This document shows positions 16,134-24,569 of a DNA stretch of 64,000 nucleotides, piece by piece. The position numbers were made by a program, and so were the translations under genes. Within the stretch, counting starts at the first letter, position 1. Each line of letters begins with the position of its first letter. Source of the DNA: Planctomycetaceae bacterium (GTDB lineage Bacteria; Planctomycetota; UBA1135; GCA-002686595); the NCBI GenBank assembly GCA_016125265.1, contig WGMC01000001.1, positions 1-64,000 of the forward strand, read 5' to 3'. Below the pieces are notes generated by a model. The model saw only the letters and a list, made by a program, of their open reading frames with translations, searched no databases and had not been told where the DNA came from.

Positions 16134-18145
16134 TGGGCGCATCGGACACCGGCGTGAACTCCCTCATCCACACCAAGGCGGACGGTCGGCGCGTGGTGCG
16201 CCTCGATCCCCAGAAGCGCGTCCTGTTCCTGACGAAGGAGCTGGGGACGATCCGTCGCCAGTTGGCCGGCGAGCTGGACCTGAAGATGGCTTCGGTCGAT
16301 CCGAAGGATCTGCTCGACGACATCAACACGGACGTGATGACCCCCGCATGGGTGTGTTTCCGCCACCGGCCCGAAGACATTGCGCTCGACGCCTACGCGG
16401 GCCTGGTGGACGAGGCGGGCAAACGTGTGTTCGGCACTCGCGCGCTGATGGACGGCAACTTCCAGGTGATCGTTTCGGGCCAGCGCAAGGGCACCGGCTC
16501 GAGCCGGGAGACCGCCGTGCAGTGCGAGAAGTGGAGCGGGGTGGAACTGGTCATCGCCGCGTCGTTCGCGCCGATCCACGAGCGCAACAACCTGAACCTC
16601 GGCCAGTTGCTTGGGAACTACCAGCAGCTCGCGCGTTTGCAGGCGGGCGAAGAGATCCCGCTCGAGGAGTTCACCGCGCACTACGACCCGGTGACCCGCG
16701 CGATCCTCGAAACCGGCGGCCTGTTCCGCTTCGCCGCCGAGTACGCGGCGGGGCGAGTCAAGGTGCCGCTGCCGGCGACGAAGAAGCGCCCGCTCACGAT
16801 GGGGGAGAAGATCCTCCAGAGTCACCTCGTCGGCAACGAGGACGGCCACGCGTACGTCAAGCCCGGCGACCCGTGCCTCGTGCGCGTGGATGGCGGTTAC
16901 AGCCACGAGTTCACCACCGCGCAGGTGCACTACTTCCTGGCCCAGGAGTACGGAGCCGACTACCGGATCCCCAACGCGGCCAAGTTCGCCGTGTTCGAGG
17001 ACCACCTTCTCTATGCGGACGGTGTGCCGCGCATGGCGCCCTTCGCACCCCTCATCCAGACGCTGCGCGACCTGCAGCGCGAGTTCCAGCGCCACACGAA
17101 CGTGCGCGACTACTCGGCGAAGGACGGTGTGTCCCCGGGCATCTGCCACCAGGTGGCCCGCGAGCAGTTCGTCGATCCCGGTGACTTCATCCAGGCGACC
17201 GACAGCCACACGTGCATGGGCGGCGGCAACAACGCCCTGACCTACGGCGTCGGCGCCACGGAGTACGCGGGGTTGATCTATTCGGGTTACACCTTCGTGC
17301 AGGTGCCCGAATCGATTCGCTTCGAACTCGTGGGCCAGCTCGCGCCTGAGTGCACCGCGAAGGACGTGATGCTGCACATCCTGGCGACCTTCGCCGTGCG
17401 CGAGGAAACCCTCGACCGCGTCATGGAGTTCGGTGGTCCGGGCCTCGCGTCGCTCGACATGGACGAACGCGCGACGCTCTGCAACATGGCGACCGAGTGC
17501 GCCGCCAAGTCCGGCATCTGCGAGGGCGACGAGCGGGCCGTGGAATGGTTGGCCGCACGGCGCCCCGGGCAGTCGAAGGCCGACATCCGCGCCAGCTTCG
17601 TCGCCCCCGACAAGGGCGCCGAGTACGCGGGCGGTGTGCACACGATCGACCTCTCGGCGATCCAGCCGATGGTCGCGAAACCCCACGATCCGACCCTGGG
17701 CGAGAACATCTCCTCGCTCGGCGACGTGCGCATCGACATCGCGTACGGGGGCTCGTGCACGGCGGGCAAGGAGCGCGACCTGGACTTCTACGCCGAGGTC
17801 CTGAGCGAAGCCCTGGCCGGCGGGCGCCGCGTGAAGGACGGTGTGCGCATGGTGGTGCAGTTCGGCAGCGAGGACGTGCGCGACTACGCCCGCCAAAAGG
17901 GCTACTTGGACGTGTTCCAGCGCGCGGGTGTCGAGGTGATCGAGCCCGGCTGTGGGGCGTGCATCGGCTGCGGCCCCGGCGTCTCCGACACCGCCGAACA
18001 GGTCACGGTCAGCGCCATCAACCGCAACTTCCGCGGACGCAGCGGCCCCGGCAAGCTGTACCTGGCCTCGCCCCTGACCGTCGCCGCCAGCGCCGTCGAA
18101 GGCCGCATCGTGCCCTACCGGCGCGGGATGTTCGCGGGCGCATGA
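16133..18145 (+). CDS. Aconitase-family hydratase, fused with swivel domain first
   Basis: 670-residue [4Fe-4S] hydro-lyase of the aconitase/isopropylmalate isomerase superfamily. Domain order is unusual: an N-terminal swivel (LeuD-like) domain with INTDVMTPAW (64-73) and SGQRKGTGSSRETA (115-128), then the catalytic LeuC-like part with TDSHTCMGGG (356-365), GGSCTAGKERD (539-549) and CGACIGC (607-613). Cluster ligands would be C542, C607 and C610. Most aconitases (AcnA) have the swivel last; AcnB has it before the catalytic part but carries an extra HEAT-like domain that is absent here. Substrate could be citrate/isocitrate, homocitrate, isopropylmalate or a methylcitrate relative. It overlaps both neighbours (thiolase by 1 base, dehydrogenase by 4). 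Confidence 0.85.
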   Translation: MGASDTGVNSLIHTKADGRRVVRLDPQKRVLFLTKELGTIRRQLAGELDLKMASVDPKDLLDDINTDVMTPAWVCFRHRPEDIALDAYAGLVDEAGKRVFGTRALMDGNFQVIVSGQRKGTGSSRETAVQCEKWSGVELVIAASFAPIHERNNLNLGQLLGNYQQLARLQAGEEIPLEEFTAHYDPVTRAILETGGLFRFAAEYAAGRVKVPLPATKKRPLTMGEKILQSHLVGNEDGHAYVKPGDPCLVRVDGGYSHEFTTAQVHYFLAQEYGADYRIPNAAKFAVFEDHLLYADGVPRMAPFAPLIQTLRDLQREFQRHTNVRDYSAKDGVSPGICHQVAREQFVDPGDFIQATDSHTCMGGGNNALTYGVGATEYAGLIYSGYTFVQVPESIRFELVGQLAPECTAKDVMLHILATFAVREETLDRVMEFGGPGLASLDMDERATLCNMATECAAKSGICEGDERAVEWLAARRPGQSKADIRASFVAPDKGAEYAGGVHTIDLSAIQPMVAKPHDPTLGENISSLGDVRIDIAYGGSCTAGKERDLDFYAEVLSEALAGGRRVKDGVRMVVQFGSEDVRDYARQKGYLDVFQRAGVEVIEPGCGACIGCGPGVSDTAEQVTVSAINRNFRGRSGPGKLYLASPLTVAASAVEGRIVPYRRGMFAGA

Positions 18146-19209
18146 AGCACTACGACATCGCGTCCATCGGCGGCGACGGCATCGGGCCGGAGGTGACGGC
18201 CGAGGCCTTCAAGGTGCTCGATGCCGCTGCCGACGTCTTTGGGTTCCGCTACAAGAGAAGCGACTACGACCTCGGCACCGAGCGCTGGCTCGCGACGAGT
18301 GAGATCTTCCCGGACGCGGTCTTCGAAGAGGTCAAACAGCACCACGCCATCTTCCTCGGCGCGATCGGGGACCCGCGCGCACCGGTCGGCCTGATCGAGT
18401 TCGGCATCATCGCCAAGCTGCGCTTCGAGCTCGATCTCTACATCAACCTGCGCCCCGTGCGCCTCTACGACGAGCGCCTTTGCCCCCTGAAGGGCAAGTC
18501 CGAGAAGGACGTCGACATGATCTTCGTGCGCGAGAACACCGAGGGAGCCTACTCGGGGATGTTCGGCTTCGCGCACAAGAACCAGGCGCTCGAAGTCGCC
18601 ACCCAGGTGATGGCGTACACCCGCGCCGGTGTCGAGCGCGCCATCCGCTATGCCTTTGAGTTGGCCCGCACCAGGCCCCGCCGGCAAGTGACGCTCGTGG
18701 ACAAAGCCAATGCGATCCGCGCCCAGGAGATCTGGACGCGTGTGTTCGCCATCGTCGCGGCCGAGTACCCCGACGTGCGCACGGACCACGCCTACGTCGA
18801 CGCCGCGTGCATGTGGATGATCAAGAATCCCGAGTGGTTCGACGTGGTGGTGGCTCCCAACCTCTTTGGGGACATCATCACGGACATCGGCGCGATCCTG
18901 CAGGGTGGCATGGGCATCGCCGCCAGCGGAAACCTGCACCCGGGTCGTGTGAGCCTGTTCGAGCCGATCCACGGTTCTGCGCCCAAGTACAAGGGCAAGA
19001 ACGTAGCTTCCCCGGTGGCGGCGATCCTCGCTGGGTCCATGCTGCTCGACTACGTCGGCGAACGCGAGGCGGGCCGCGCCATCGAGGAGACGATCGTCGA
19101 CCTCGTGCGCAGCCAAACCATCCGCGGTGTCAGCACCGGCGACCACGGGACCCGGGAAATCGGGGACATGGTGGCCAAGCATCTGAAGAGCCGAGTGAAG
19201 GGCGCCTGA
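18142..19209 (+). CDS. Isocitrate/isopropylmalate-family oxidative decarboxylase
   Basis: 355-residue beta-decarboxylating dehydrogenase. Seen: metal/substrate motif ENTEGAYSG (131-139), catalytic Lys188 in VDKANAIR, the Asp pair in LFGDIITDIGA (241-251) and the coenzyme loop EPIHGSAPKY (274-283). In this superfamily Lys-Tyr after HGxAP marks NADP-dependent enzymes, whereas NAD-dependent isopropylmalate and homoisocitrate dehydrogenases have Asp-Ile, so NADP preference is inferred. The ATG overlaps the stop of the aconitase-like gene (ATGA), indicating that the two act consecutively: hydratase isomerisation, then oxidative decarboxylation. Substrate unknown; it is not the icd gene, which is at the window start. 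Confidence 0.87.
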   Translation: MKHYDIASIGGDGIGPEVTAEAFKVLDAAADVFGFRYKRSDYDLGTERWLATSEIFPDAVFEEVKQHHAIFLGAIGDPRAPVGLIEFGIIAKLRFELDLYINLRPVRLYDERLCPLKGKSEKDVDMIFVRENTEGAYSGMFGFAHKNQALEVATQVMAYTRAGVERAIRYAFELARTRPRRQVTLVDKANAIRAQEIWTRVFAIVAAEYPDVRTDHAYVDAACMWMIKNPEWFDVVVAPNLFGDIITDIGAILQGGMGIAASGNLHPGRVSLFEPIHGSAPKYKGKNVASPVAAILAGSMLLDYVGEREAGRAIEETIVDLVRSQTIRGVSTGDHGTREIGDMVAKHLKSRVKGA

Positions 19210-19241
19210 GGTCCACACTCCCAACCCAGCACACGACGACC

Positions 19242-19715
19242 ATGGCCGATTGGATCGAAGAGGGTGAAAAGGCCCCGGACTTCAACCTGGCGAGCGACAG
19301 CGGCGAGAAGGTCAAACTCTCCTCGCTCAAGGGCAAGCCCGTGGTCGTGTACTTCTACCCGCGCGACGACACCCCGGGTTGCACGAAGGAGGCCTGCAAC
19401 TTCCGCGACGAGTCGAAGAAGCTGAAAGCCCACGGTGCCGTGGTGCTCGGGCTCAGCCCCGACGACGTCGCGAGCCACCAGAAGTTCAAGGCCAAGTACA
19501 ACCTCGACTTCGCGCTGCTCGCCGACAAGGACCACCTCGTTGCCGAGAAGTACGGCGCCTGGCGCGAGAAGAACATGTACGGCAAGAAGTCGATGGGTGT
19601 GCAGCGCTCCACCTTCCTCATCGGGCCCGATGGCAAGGTGGCGAAGAGCTGGAAGAAGGTGAAGGTCGACGGTCACGTGGACCAGGTGCTGGCGGCGCTC
19701 GCCGAACTCGGCTGA
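19242..19715 (+). CDS. bcp: Peroxiredoxin of the BCP/PrxQ type
   Basis: Thiol peroxidase of 157 residues reducing hydroperoxides with thioredoxin as usual donor. Peroxidatic C47 and resolving C52 ([13 protein letters not shown]) give the atypical 2-Cys PrxQ signature; Pro and Thr of the PxxxTxxC active site are present. Further family features are [13 protein letters not shown] and [17 protein letters not shown] at 19242, 32 bases after the dehydrogenase stop, so probably still in the same transcript. It may protect the Fe-S hydratase upstream from peroxide, which is inference. Confidence 0.94.
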   Translation: MADWIEEGEKAPDFNLASDSGEKVKLSSLKGKPVVVYFYPRDDTPGCTKEACNFRDESKKLKAHGAVVLGLSPDDVASHQKFKAKYNLDFALLADKDHLVAEKYGAWREKNMYGKKSMGVQRSTFLIGPDGKVAKSWKKVKVDGHVDQVLAALAELG

Positions 19716-19722
19716 TCGCAAG

Positions 19723-20148
19723 ATGGGCCAGCCGCCGTTCCACATCGCGTTCGCGGTCACGGACCTCGCCCAGGCCCGCGCGTTCTACGGCGAGCTCTTG
19801 GGCTGCGCGGAGGGCCGCAGCGCGCCGCGTTGGGTGGACTTCGACTTGTTCGGCCACCAGCTCAGCGCCCACCTCGTCGACGGCGGGCTGGACGCCGTCG
19901 CGACCAACGAAGTCGATGGCGACGGTGTGCCCGTGCGCCACTTCGGACTGATCCTGCCGTGGGACGACTGGCACGCTTTGGCCGCGCGGCTCGGCGCCCG
20001 CGGCACGGCGTTCCTGATCGCGCCGCGCATCCGCTTCGAGGGCCAAGTCGGCGAACAGGCCACGTTCTTCCTGCTCGATCCCTCGGGCAACGCGCTCGAG
20101 TTCAAATCGTTCCGCGACCCCGCGCGGGTGTTCGCCCGCGAGTTGTGA
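19723..20148 (+). CDS. VOC-superfamily (glyoxalase/dioxygenase-like) protein
   Basis: 141 residues, single VOC module pair: [25 protein letters not shown] at the N-terminus and [16 protein letters not shown] at the C-terminus, giving candidate metal ligands His7 and the final Glu in ALEFK. Related proteins annotated in bacteria are dioxygenase-like with unknown substrate. It starts 7 bases after the peroxiredoxin stop and ends 1 base before the convergent gene, so it is the last gene of the plus-strand run. Confidence 0.85.
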   Translation: MGQPPFHIAFAVTDLAQARAFYGELLGCAEGRSAPRWVDFDLFGHQLSAHLVDGGLDAVATNEVDGDGVPVRHFGLILPWDDWHALAARLGARGTAFLIAPRIRFEGQVGEQATFFLLDPSGNALEFKSFRDPARVFAREL

Positions 20149-20149
20149 G

Positions 20150-20929
20150 CTAACCGCGCTCGCAGAGCGCCGGCGACACACCCGGCGCCGCCCCGCCGCC
20201 CGCGAGGCGCGCGAACTCCGCGAGCCGCGCGCGGGCCGGCCGCCGCGTGCGGTCGACGAGTCGGAACGCGCTGTCGACTTCGAACTCGAGGGCCCCGCCG
20301 TTCGGCTCGAGAGTTTCGACCTCGAAGCTGTGCAGGAGCAGCGGCTCGAGGGTGAGCCCGACGGGCACGAGGCGCGCGCGTTCACTAGCGGAGAAGATCG
20401 GACTGGCACCGGAGAGCGGCCCGAAACGCGCGAACTCCTCGCTGGCCTCGCGCACGCCGCCGAAGACGGAGCCCGTCAGCCCCGGCCGCGACTCCGCGCA
20501 GAGTTGGAACGGGGTGCCCTCGCCGAGGTGTGCGGCGATCTCGAGGTGGGTGCCGGTCTCGCTGACGTGGAAGCTCACCCGGTCGCGGTGCAGGCCCACG
20601 AGGCGCCGCGGCCAGTCGGCCCCGAGGCCCGGACTTGCGACCCGTCGGGCGACCCACAGCTCGGGCCAGGCGTGGCCATCGATCTCGCGGAGGACCGGCA
20701 CCCGCCAGGCGAGCTGGCTGACCGGCGCCTCGTCCTTGGCGAGCAGGGCCTGCCAGCCGGCGCCCCAGCCCCGCCGGCACGCGAAGTCGAGCACGAGCAG
20801 CCCCGTTCCTCGACAGGACCGCGGCGTCAGGCCCGGGGGGAGCGCGGCCGCAAGGCGCTGGCTATCCACCCGGAGTAGGACGAGCACCCGCGTATCGACG
20901 GGCGGACGATGGCCAAAGAGGACTCCCAT
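20150..20929 (-). CDS. Uncharacterised protein, possibly DUF2071/acetoacetate-decarboxylase-like
   Basis: 259 residues, no signal peptide or membrane segment. The start (TRVLVLLRVDSQRLAAALPPGLTP) and the segments LVLDFACRR and WPELWVARRV remind one of DUF2071/YqjF proteins, which adopt an acetoacetate-decarboxylase-like fold, but the resemblance is by eye only. No catalytic Lys can be assigned. A good -10 box (TACACT, complement of 20957-20962) lies 27 bases upstream of the ATG. Divergent from the secreted protein at 21187. Confidence 0.7.
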   Translation of the reverse strand: MGVLFGHRPPVDTRVLVLLRVDSQRLAAALPPGLTPRSCRGTGLLVLDFACRRGWGAGWQALLAKDEAPVSQLAWRVPVLREIDGHAWPELWVARRVASPGLGADWPRRLVGLHRDRVSFHVSETGTHLEIAAHLGEGTPFQLCAESRPGLTGSVFGGVREASEEFARFGPLSGASPIFSASERARLVPVGLTLEPLLLHSFEVETLEPNGGALEFEVDSAFRLVDRTRRPARARLAEFARLAGGGAAPGVSPALCERG

Positions 20930-21186
20930 GGGCTCCCACCAAAGGGCAACGCCCCAAGTGTAGCCCCGCCACGCCCCCCGCGGCCGCCGCCCCGCCCCAA
21001 GCCCGAGACCGTGCCTGGGGTAGCTCCTGCCCCCCGCTGCCGATCCGTGAGGGCCGGGAGCCGTTGGTATGCCCCCGTTACGCGCGGGTCACGGTGCGAT
21101 GCGGATCCCGGCGGTAGGGTCGTGGTCGAGGTGTGGCGCTATCCCTGGCCCGATGGCCTGGGCCCACCTCGAGGGAGTTCCCACCC

Positions 21187-22674
21187 ATGTCGAAGACCTC
21201 TGTTCTCGCCCTCGTTCTCCTCGCCTGTGGAATCGTCCCCGGCGCCCTCTCCCAGTCCCTCGACACCGCGTTGCACCGCCTGGAGACGGAGGAGGGCACC
21301 TTCTACATCGTCGTGGATCCCACGGGTTCCCCGGGGCCGGGCGGCGCACCTGCGCGCCTGACGATCCACGACTCCAACCTTCGCGAGATCCATGCGATCG
21401 CCGGGCACCCGAAGTCGGGGTTCTTCGCTTCGGAGCCCGGCTTCTTTGCTTCTGGGGGAGTCTTCCCGGTCCAGCGCACGACGCAGAGCCCGCCGGGAGT
21501 CATGGGCCTGTGTGTGGAGCAAGACGTTCCCAGGCTGACTTGGATTCCGGTGGTCGGTCCCGAGAAGTTCACACCCGTCGAGTTCATCTTGGATCTTCCG
21601 AGCGAAGCGACGGGGCCTGCGTGGTTGGTGTCCGTGACTCCGGTTGCAGGCAGCGACACGCCGACGCTGCACGATGTCGTCGTCGTTGGCAGCCGCTGGG
21701 TTTGCAGCGTTCCCATCGACTTGGCGAACCGAGAGCTGGCGAATCGGGCGGCCGCGTTCCAGCCGCCGGGGTACATTGCGGGCGCGACCGTGCACTCCCC
21801 ACACCTGCATGGCGGCTCGATCCTGCGAGTCGGTCGGTATCCGAGAGTGGAAAGCGGTGGTGTGGTGGCCCTCGATCTTCACTTCCACGACGTCGCGACG
21901 CTCCAGCCGCGGCTCGAGTTGTGGCCCGAACTCCGCACCGAGGAGCTGCTGGCAGCGGTCACGATCCCGGATGTCGGTGCCCCTTTGCGCGGCCGTTCGC
22001 TCGGGGCCTTTCGGTCGATCAGGGAGATCTTCGTCCTTGGCGCGTGGTTCGACGATACCGACCCGCTCACCCTCTGGATCCGCTTGGGTTTGCACTCGAA
22101 CGGGCCGGTCGAGGTGATCGGCGCGAAGACAGCGTGGAGCGTGGTCTTCTGCCGGATCACTTTGGATGCGGAGGGCAAGGTCGTTCGAACGGAGCTACCG
22201 TACTCCACGTTCGCGCAGTCCGCTCACTCGGACATGATCGGCTGGCAAGGAGTGTTCTTGGAGCGTGAGCCCGAGCCCTTGGAGCAGGCGACTTGGATTT
22301 CCAAGTTCTTCGCGAGGGAGCCTCGCATTGTCGTGATGGACCGCAGCTTCGGTGCTCTCGCGCTGGTGGATACGAACAATCGTCGCCATCCGGCCCACCG
22401 CCCGGCCGACGAGCACATCTACGTCTCGGATGGCGAGCCCGACTCGACGGGCCTGATCTCCGCTGCGCGCATATTCCTTGGCCCGGAACCCAAGCTCTAC
22501 GTCGCTCGCAAAATCCCGGCGACTCCACCGAATCTCTTCGCCGGCATCCTCCCCCACGGCCGCTACGCCCGCATCGAGTTGGAAGCTGTCGTGGGGTTGG
22601 AGGGTCTGCGGAACGCGCATCTGCGCGACACCGAGGAGGCGATCACGTCGGAACCACCGGCCAAGAAGCCGTAA
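21187..22674 (+). CDS. Secreted protein of unknown function
   Basis: 495 residues with a clear signal peptide (MSKTSVLALVLLACGIVPGALS, cleavage near residue 22). The mature part is beta-rich with moderate charge; segments such as EGTFYIVVDPTGSPG, GVMGLCVEQDVPRLTWI and GLHSNGPVEVIGAKTAW do not match a family I recognise. No repeats and no shared C-terminal sorting-like domain, unlike the other secreted proteins here. The ATG at 21187 is preferred over one at 21133 because it begins the signal peptide. GC and codon use look slightly less extreme than in neighbours. Confidence 0.75.
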   Translation: MSKTSVLALVLLACGIVPGALSQSLDTALHRLETEEGTFYIVVDPTGSPGPGGAPARLTIHDSNLREIHAIAGHPKSGFFASEPGFFASGGVFPVQRTTQSPPGVMGLCVEQDVPRLTWIPVVGPEKFTPVEFILDLPSEATGPAWLVSVTPVAGSDTPTLHDVVVVGSRWVCSVPIDLANRELANRAAAFQPPGYIAGATVHSPHLHGGSILRVGRYPRVESGGVVALDLHFHDVATLQPRLELWPELRTEELLAAVTIPDVGAPLRGRSLGAFRSIREIFVLGAWFDDTDPLTLWIRLGLHSNGPVEVIGAKTAWSVVFCRITLDAEGKVVRTELPYSTFAQSAHSDMIGWQGVFLEREPEPLEQATWISKFFAREPRIVVMDRSFGALALVDTNNRRHPAHRPADEHIYVSDGEPDSTGLISAARIFLGPEPKLYVARKIPATPPNLFAGILPHGRYARIELEAVVGLEGLRNAHLRDTEEAITSEPPAKKP

Positions 22675-22763
22675 CGCTGCCCGCGGAACTTCTTTCGGCG
22701 AGGACCATGCTGGGCAGTTCTGGCGCGGACGATCCTCTCCGCCATCGTCGCGCGGCGCCCGCG

Positions 22764-23783
22764 TTAGCCCTGGGGGCGGGCCAGCAGCAGTTCGAACCGT
22801 TTGGCTCGGTCCGCGAACGTTACGTCGACCGTCAGGCCGGCTTCGGACAGGTCGCGCGCGAGGCTCTCGCGGGTGAACTTGGTCGAGATCTCGGAGATCA
22901 GGAACTCACCCGCCGCGAGGTCGAGGTGGAGGTCCAGGTTCGGCAGGCGGATGCGGAGGTCGCGGCGGGCGACGAGGCGCATCTCCATGTGGGACGACTC
23001 CGGAATCCACTTGGCCTCGTAGGCGAAGGCAGCGAGCGGGATCGGCTCGCCGCCCACACGCGCCAGGTTGTGCAGGCCGTTGCGGACGAACGCGGCCGTA
23101 ACCCCCGCGGGATCGTCGTACGCAAGTTCGAGCACCGCCGCCGGCTTCACGATGTCGTAGCCGAGCAGCAGGCGGTCGTCCGGGCGCAGGCTCAGCGCCA
23201 ACTGCTTGAGGAAACGGCGGCGCTCCTCGGGCCGGAAGTTGCCGAGAGTGGAACCGAGGAACAAGACCAAGCGGGGGCCAGGGCCGGCGCGGTGGGCGAG
23301 ACCCGAGGCGAAGTCCGCGACAAGGGCGCGCACGGACAACTCGTCGTGCGCTGCGACCAGTTCGAGTCCCGCCTGTTCGAGTGCGCTCGCGCTGACATCC
23401 AACGCGACGTAGCGCCGGCAGCCGCGTTCGAGCGCGGCCTCGATCAGGATGCGCGTCTTGCGCGAGGACCCCGAACCCAACTCGAAGAGCTCCGCGGGCG
23501 CCGCGCGTTCGATGATCTCGCCCGCGTGGCGCTCCAGGATCTCGGTCTCCGCGCGCGTGGGGTAGTACTCGGGCAGTTCGGTGATCGCGTCGAACAGGGC
23601 CGATCCGCGGGCGTCGTAGAGGAGCCGCGCCGGCAGGTGCGCCGGCGAGCGACCGAGGCCCGCACGCAGTTCCGCCACCGCCCGTTCGCCGTCGTCCACG
23701 TGGGGGCCGATGTGTGCCAACTCGAAGCGCGGCGTCGCGGTGCCCGTGGCGCGGCCGTCGGATGTGCGGGGATTCAAAGGCAT
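22764..23783 (-). CDS. egtD: L-histidine N-alpha-methyltransferase
   Basis: SAM-dependent trimethylation of histidine to hercynine, first committed step of ergothioneine synthesis; 339 residues. Seen: LLYDARGSALFDAITELPEYYPTR with the conserved Tyr-Tyr-Pro-Thr-Arg, SAM-binding FELGSGSSRKTRIL, LFLGSTLGNF and the substrate-pocket segment FVRNGLHNLARV, ending with MRLVARRD and EFLISEISTKF. The order matches EgtD (DUF2260) proteins throughout. It begins 6 bases after egtC on the same strand and is the last gene of the cluster. It is convergent with the secreted protein at 21187. Confidence 0.96.
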   Translation of the reverse strand: MPLNPRTSDGRATGTATPRFELAHIGPHVDDGERAVAELRAGLGRSPAHLPARLLYDARGSALFDAITELPEYYPTRAETEILERHAGEIIERAAPAELFELGSGSSRKTRILIEAALERGCRRYVALDVSASALEQAGLELVAAHDELSVRALVADFASGLAHRAGPGPRLVLFLGSTLGNFRPEERRRFLKQLALSLRPDDRLLLGYDIVKPAAVLELAYDDPAGVTAAFVRNGLHNLARVGGEPIPLAAFAYEAKWIPESSHMEMRLVARRDLRIRLPNLDLHLDLAAGEFLISEISTKFTRESLARDLSEAGLTVDVTFADRAKRFELLLARPQG

Positions 23784-23789
23784 GGGTGA

Positions 23790-24569
23790 TCAGGTCAGGG
23801 GCCCGGAGCGTAGGTTTGCGCCATCGCTCGCCGCCCAGTGGCCGGGTTCGAGCGCAACATAACGGGAGGCCTTGTCCAGCGGTTCGGAAGCAAACACCGT
23901 GCCGCCGTCGCCGTGGCACACGTAGAGGCCGTTGCTGTCCAGGTTCAGGGCCCAGCGCGCGGCCAGGACGCGCGTTCCGTCCGACACCAGAACGTCCAAA
24001 CGCGCAGCGACATCGAGCATCTCGAGCTCGTCGCCCACACGCCGGAGCGCCGCGGCCACCACCGTTTCGAGGGCCGCACCAGCGAGGCCGCGCCGGGCTT
24101 GCAACACGTGTAGAAACAGCACTTCGGAGTCGGTGCCGGCGCGGGATGCGGCGAAAAGATCGTCGTCGAGGGCCGCGAGCAGCGGCCGTTTCGCGCGCTC
24201 GTTCCACCGCTCGACAAAACCGTTGTGCGCGACGGCCAAGCCGCCACCGATGAAGGGTCCCACCGCCTGCTCGCCCTGGCCCTGCCCCGGTGTGGCCGAG
24301 CGCACGAGCGCCACCTCCACTTCCGCGTGTAGGCGCGGCAGGAGCCGCAGCAGATTGCCATCCGCCCACGGCGGCAGTTCGGTGCGGTAGAGCAGCGGCT
24401 CGCCCGGCCCGCGCCGCGGCCACCAGGCCACACCGGTGCCGTCGACGTTCACGTGCCCGCTGAGCAGTTCCTGCGGCAGGTACGACTGGCGCTCCAACCC
24501 GTGCGGAGCGTCGTAGACCAGGCTGGAGAGGGGCGCCGAAATCCCGATGCGGGCCGCCATGCGGCACAT
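23790..24569 (-). CDS. egtC: Gamma-glutamyl-hercynylcysteine sulfoxide hydrolase
   Basis: Class II (Ntn) glutamine amidotransferase-type hydrolase that removes glutamate from the EgtB product; 259 residues. The catalytic Cys is residue 2, directly after the initiator Met (MCRMAARIG), as required for the Ntn mechanism. Further motifs are GHVNVDGTGVAWW, AHNGFVERW and TDSEVLFLHVLQ. Start fixed by the Cys2 requirement; the ATG overlaps the egtB stop by one base (TGATG). Its presence shows the gamma-glutamylcysteine route of ergothioneine synthesis rather than the Cys-using fungal or EgtB-II routes. Confidence 0.95.
   Translation of the reverse strand: MCRMAARIGISAPLSSLVYDAPHGLERQSYLPQELLSGHVNVDGTGVAWWPRRGPGEPLLYRTELPPWADGNLLRLLPRLHAEVEVALVRSATPGQGQGEQAVGPFIGGGLAVAHNGFVERWNERAKRPLLAALDDDLFAASRAGTDSEVLFLHVLQARRGLAGAALETVVAAALRRVGDELEMLDVAARLDVLVSDGTRVLAARWALNLDSNGLYVCHGDGGTVFASEPLDKASRYVALEPGHWAASDGANLRSGPLT

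Noticed and set aside
22675..22763. An egtE gene or other enzyme at the end of the egt cluster
   Set aside because: Only about 90 bases separate egtD from the convergent secreted-protein gene, and no PLP-enzyme motif is present nearby.
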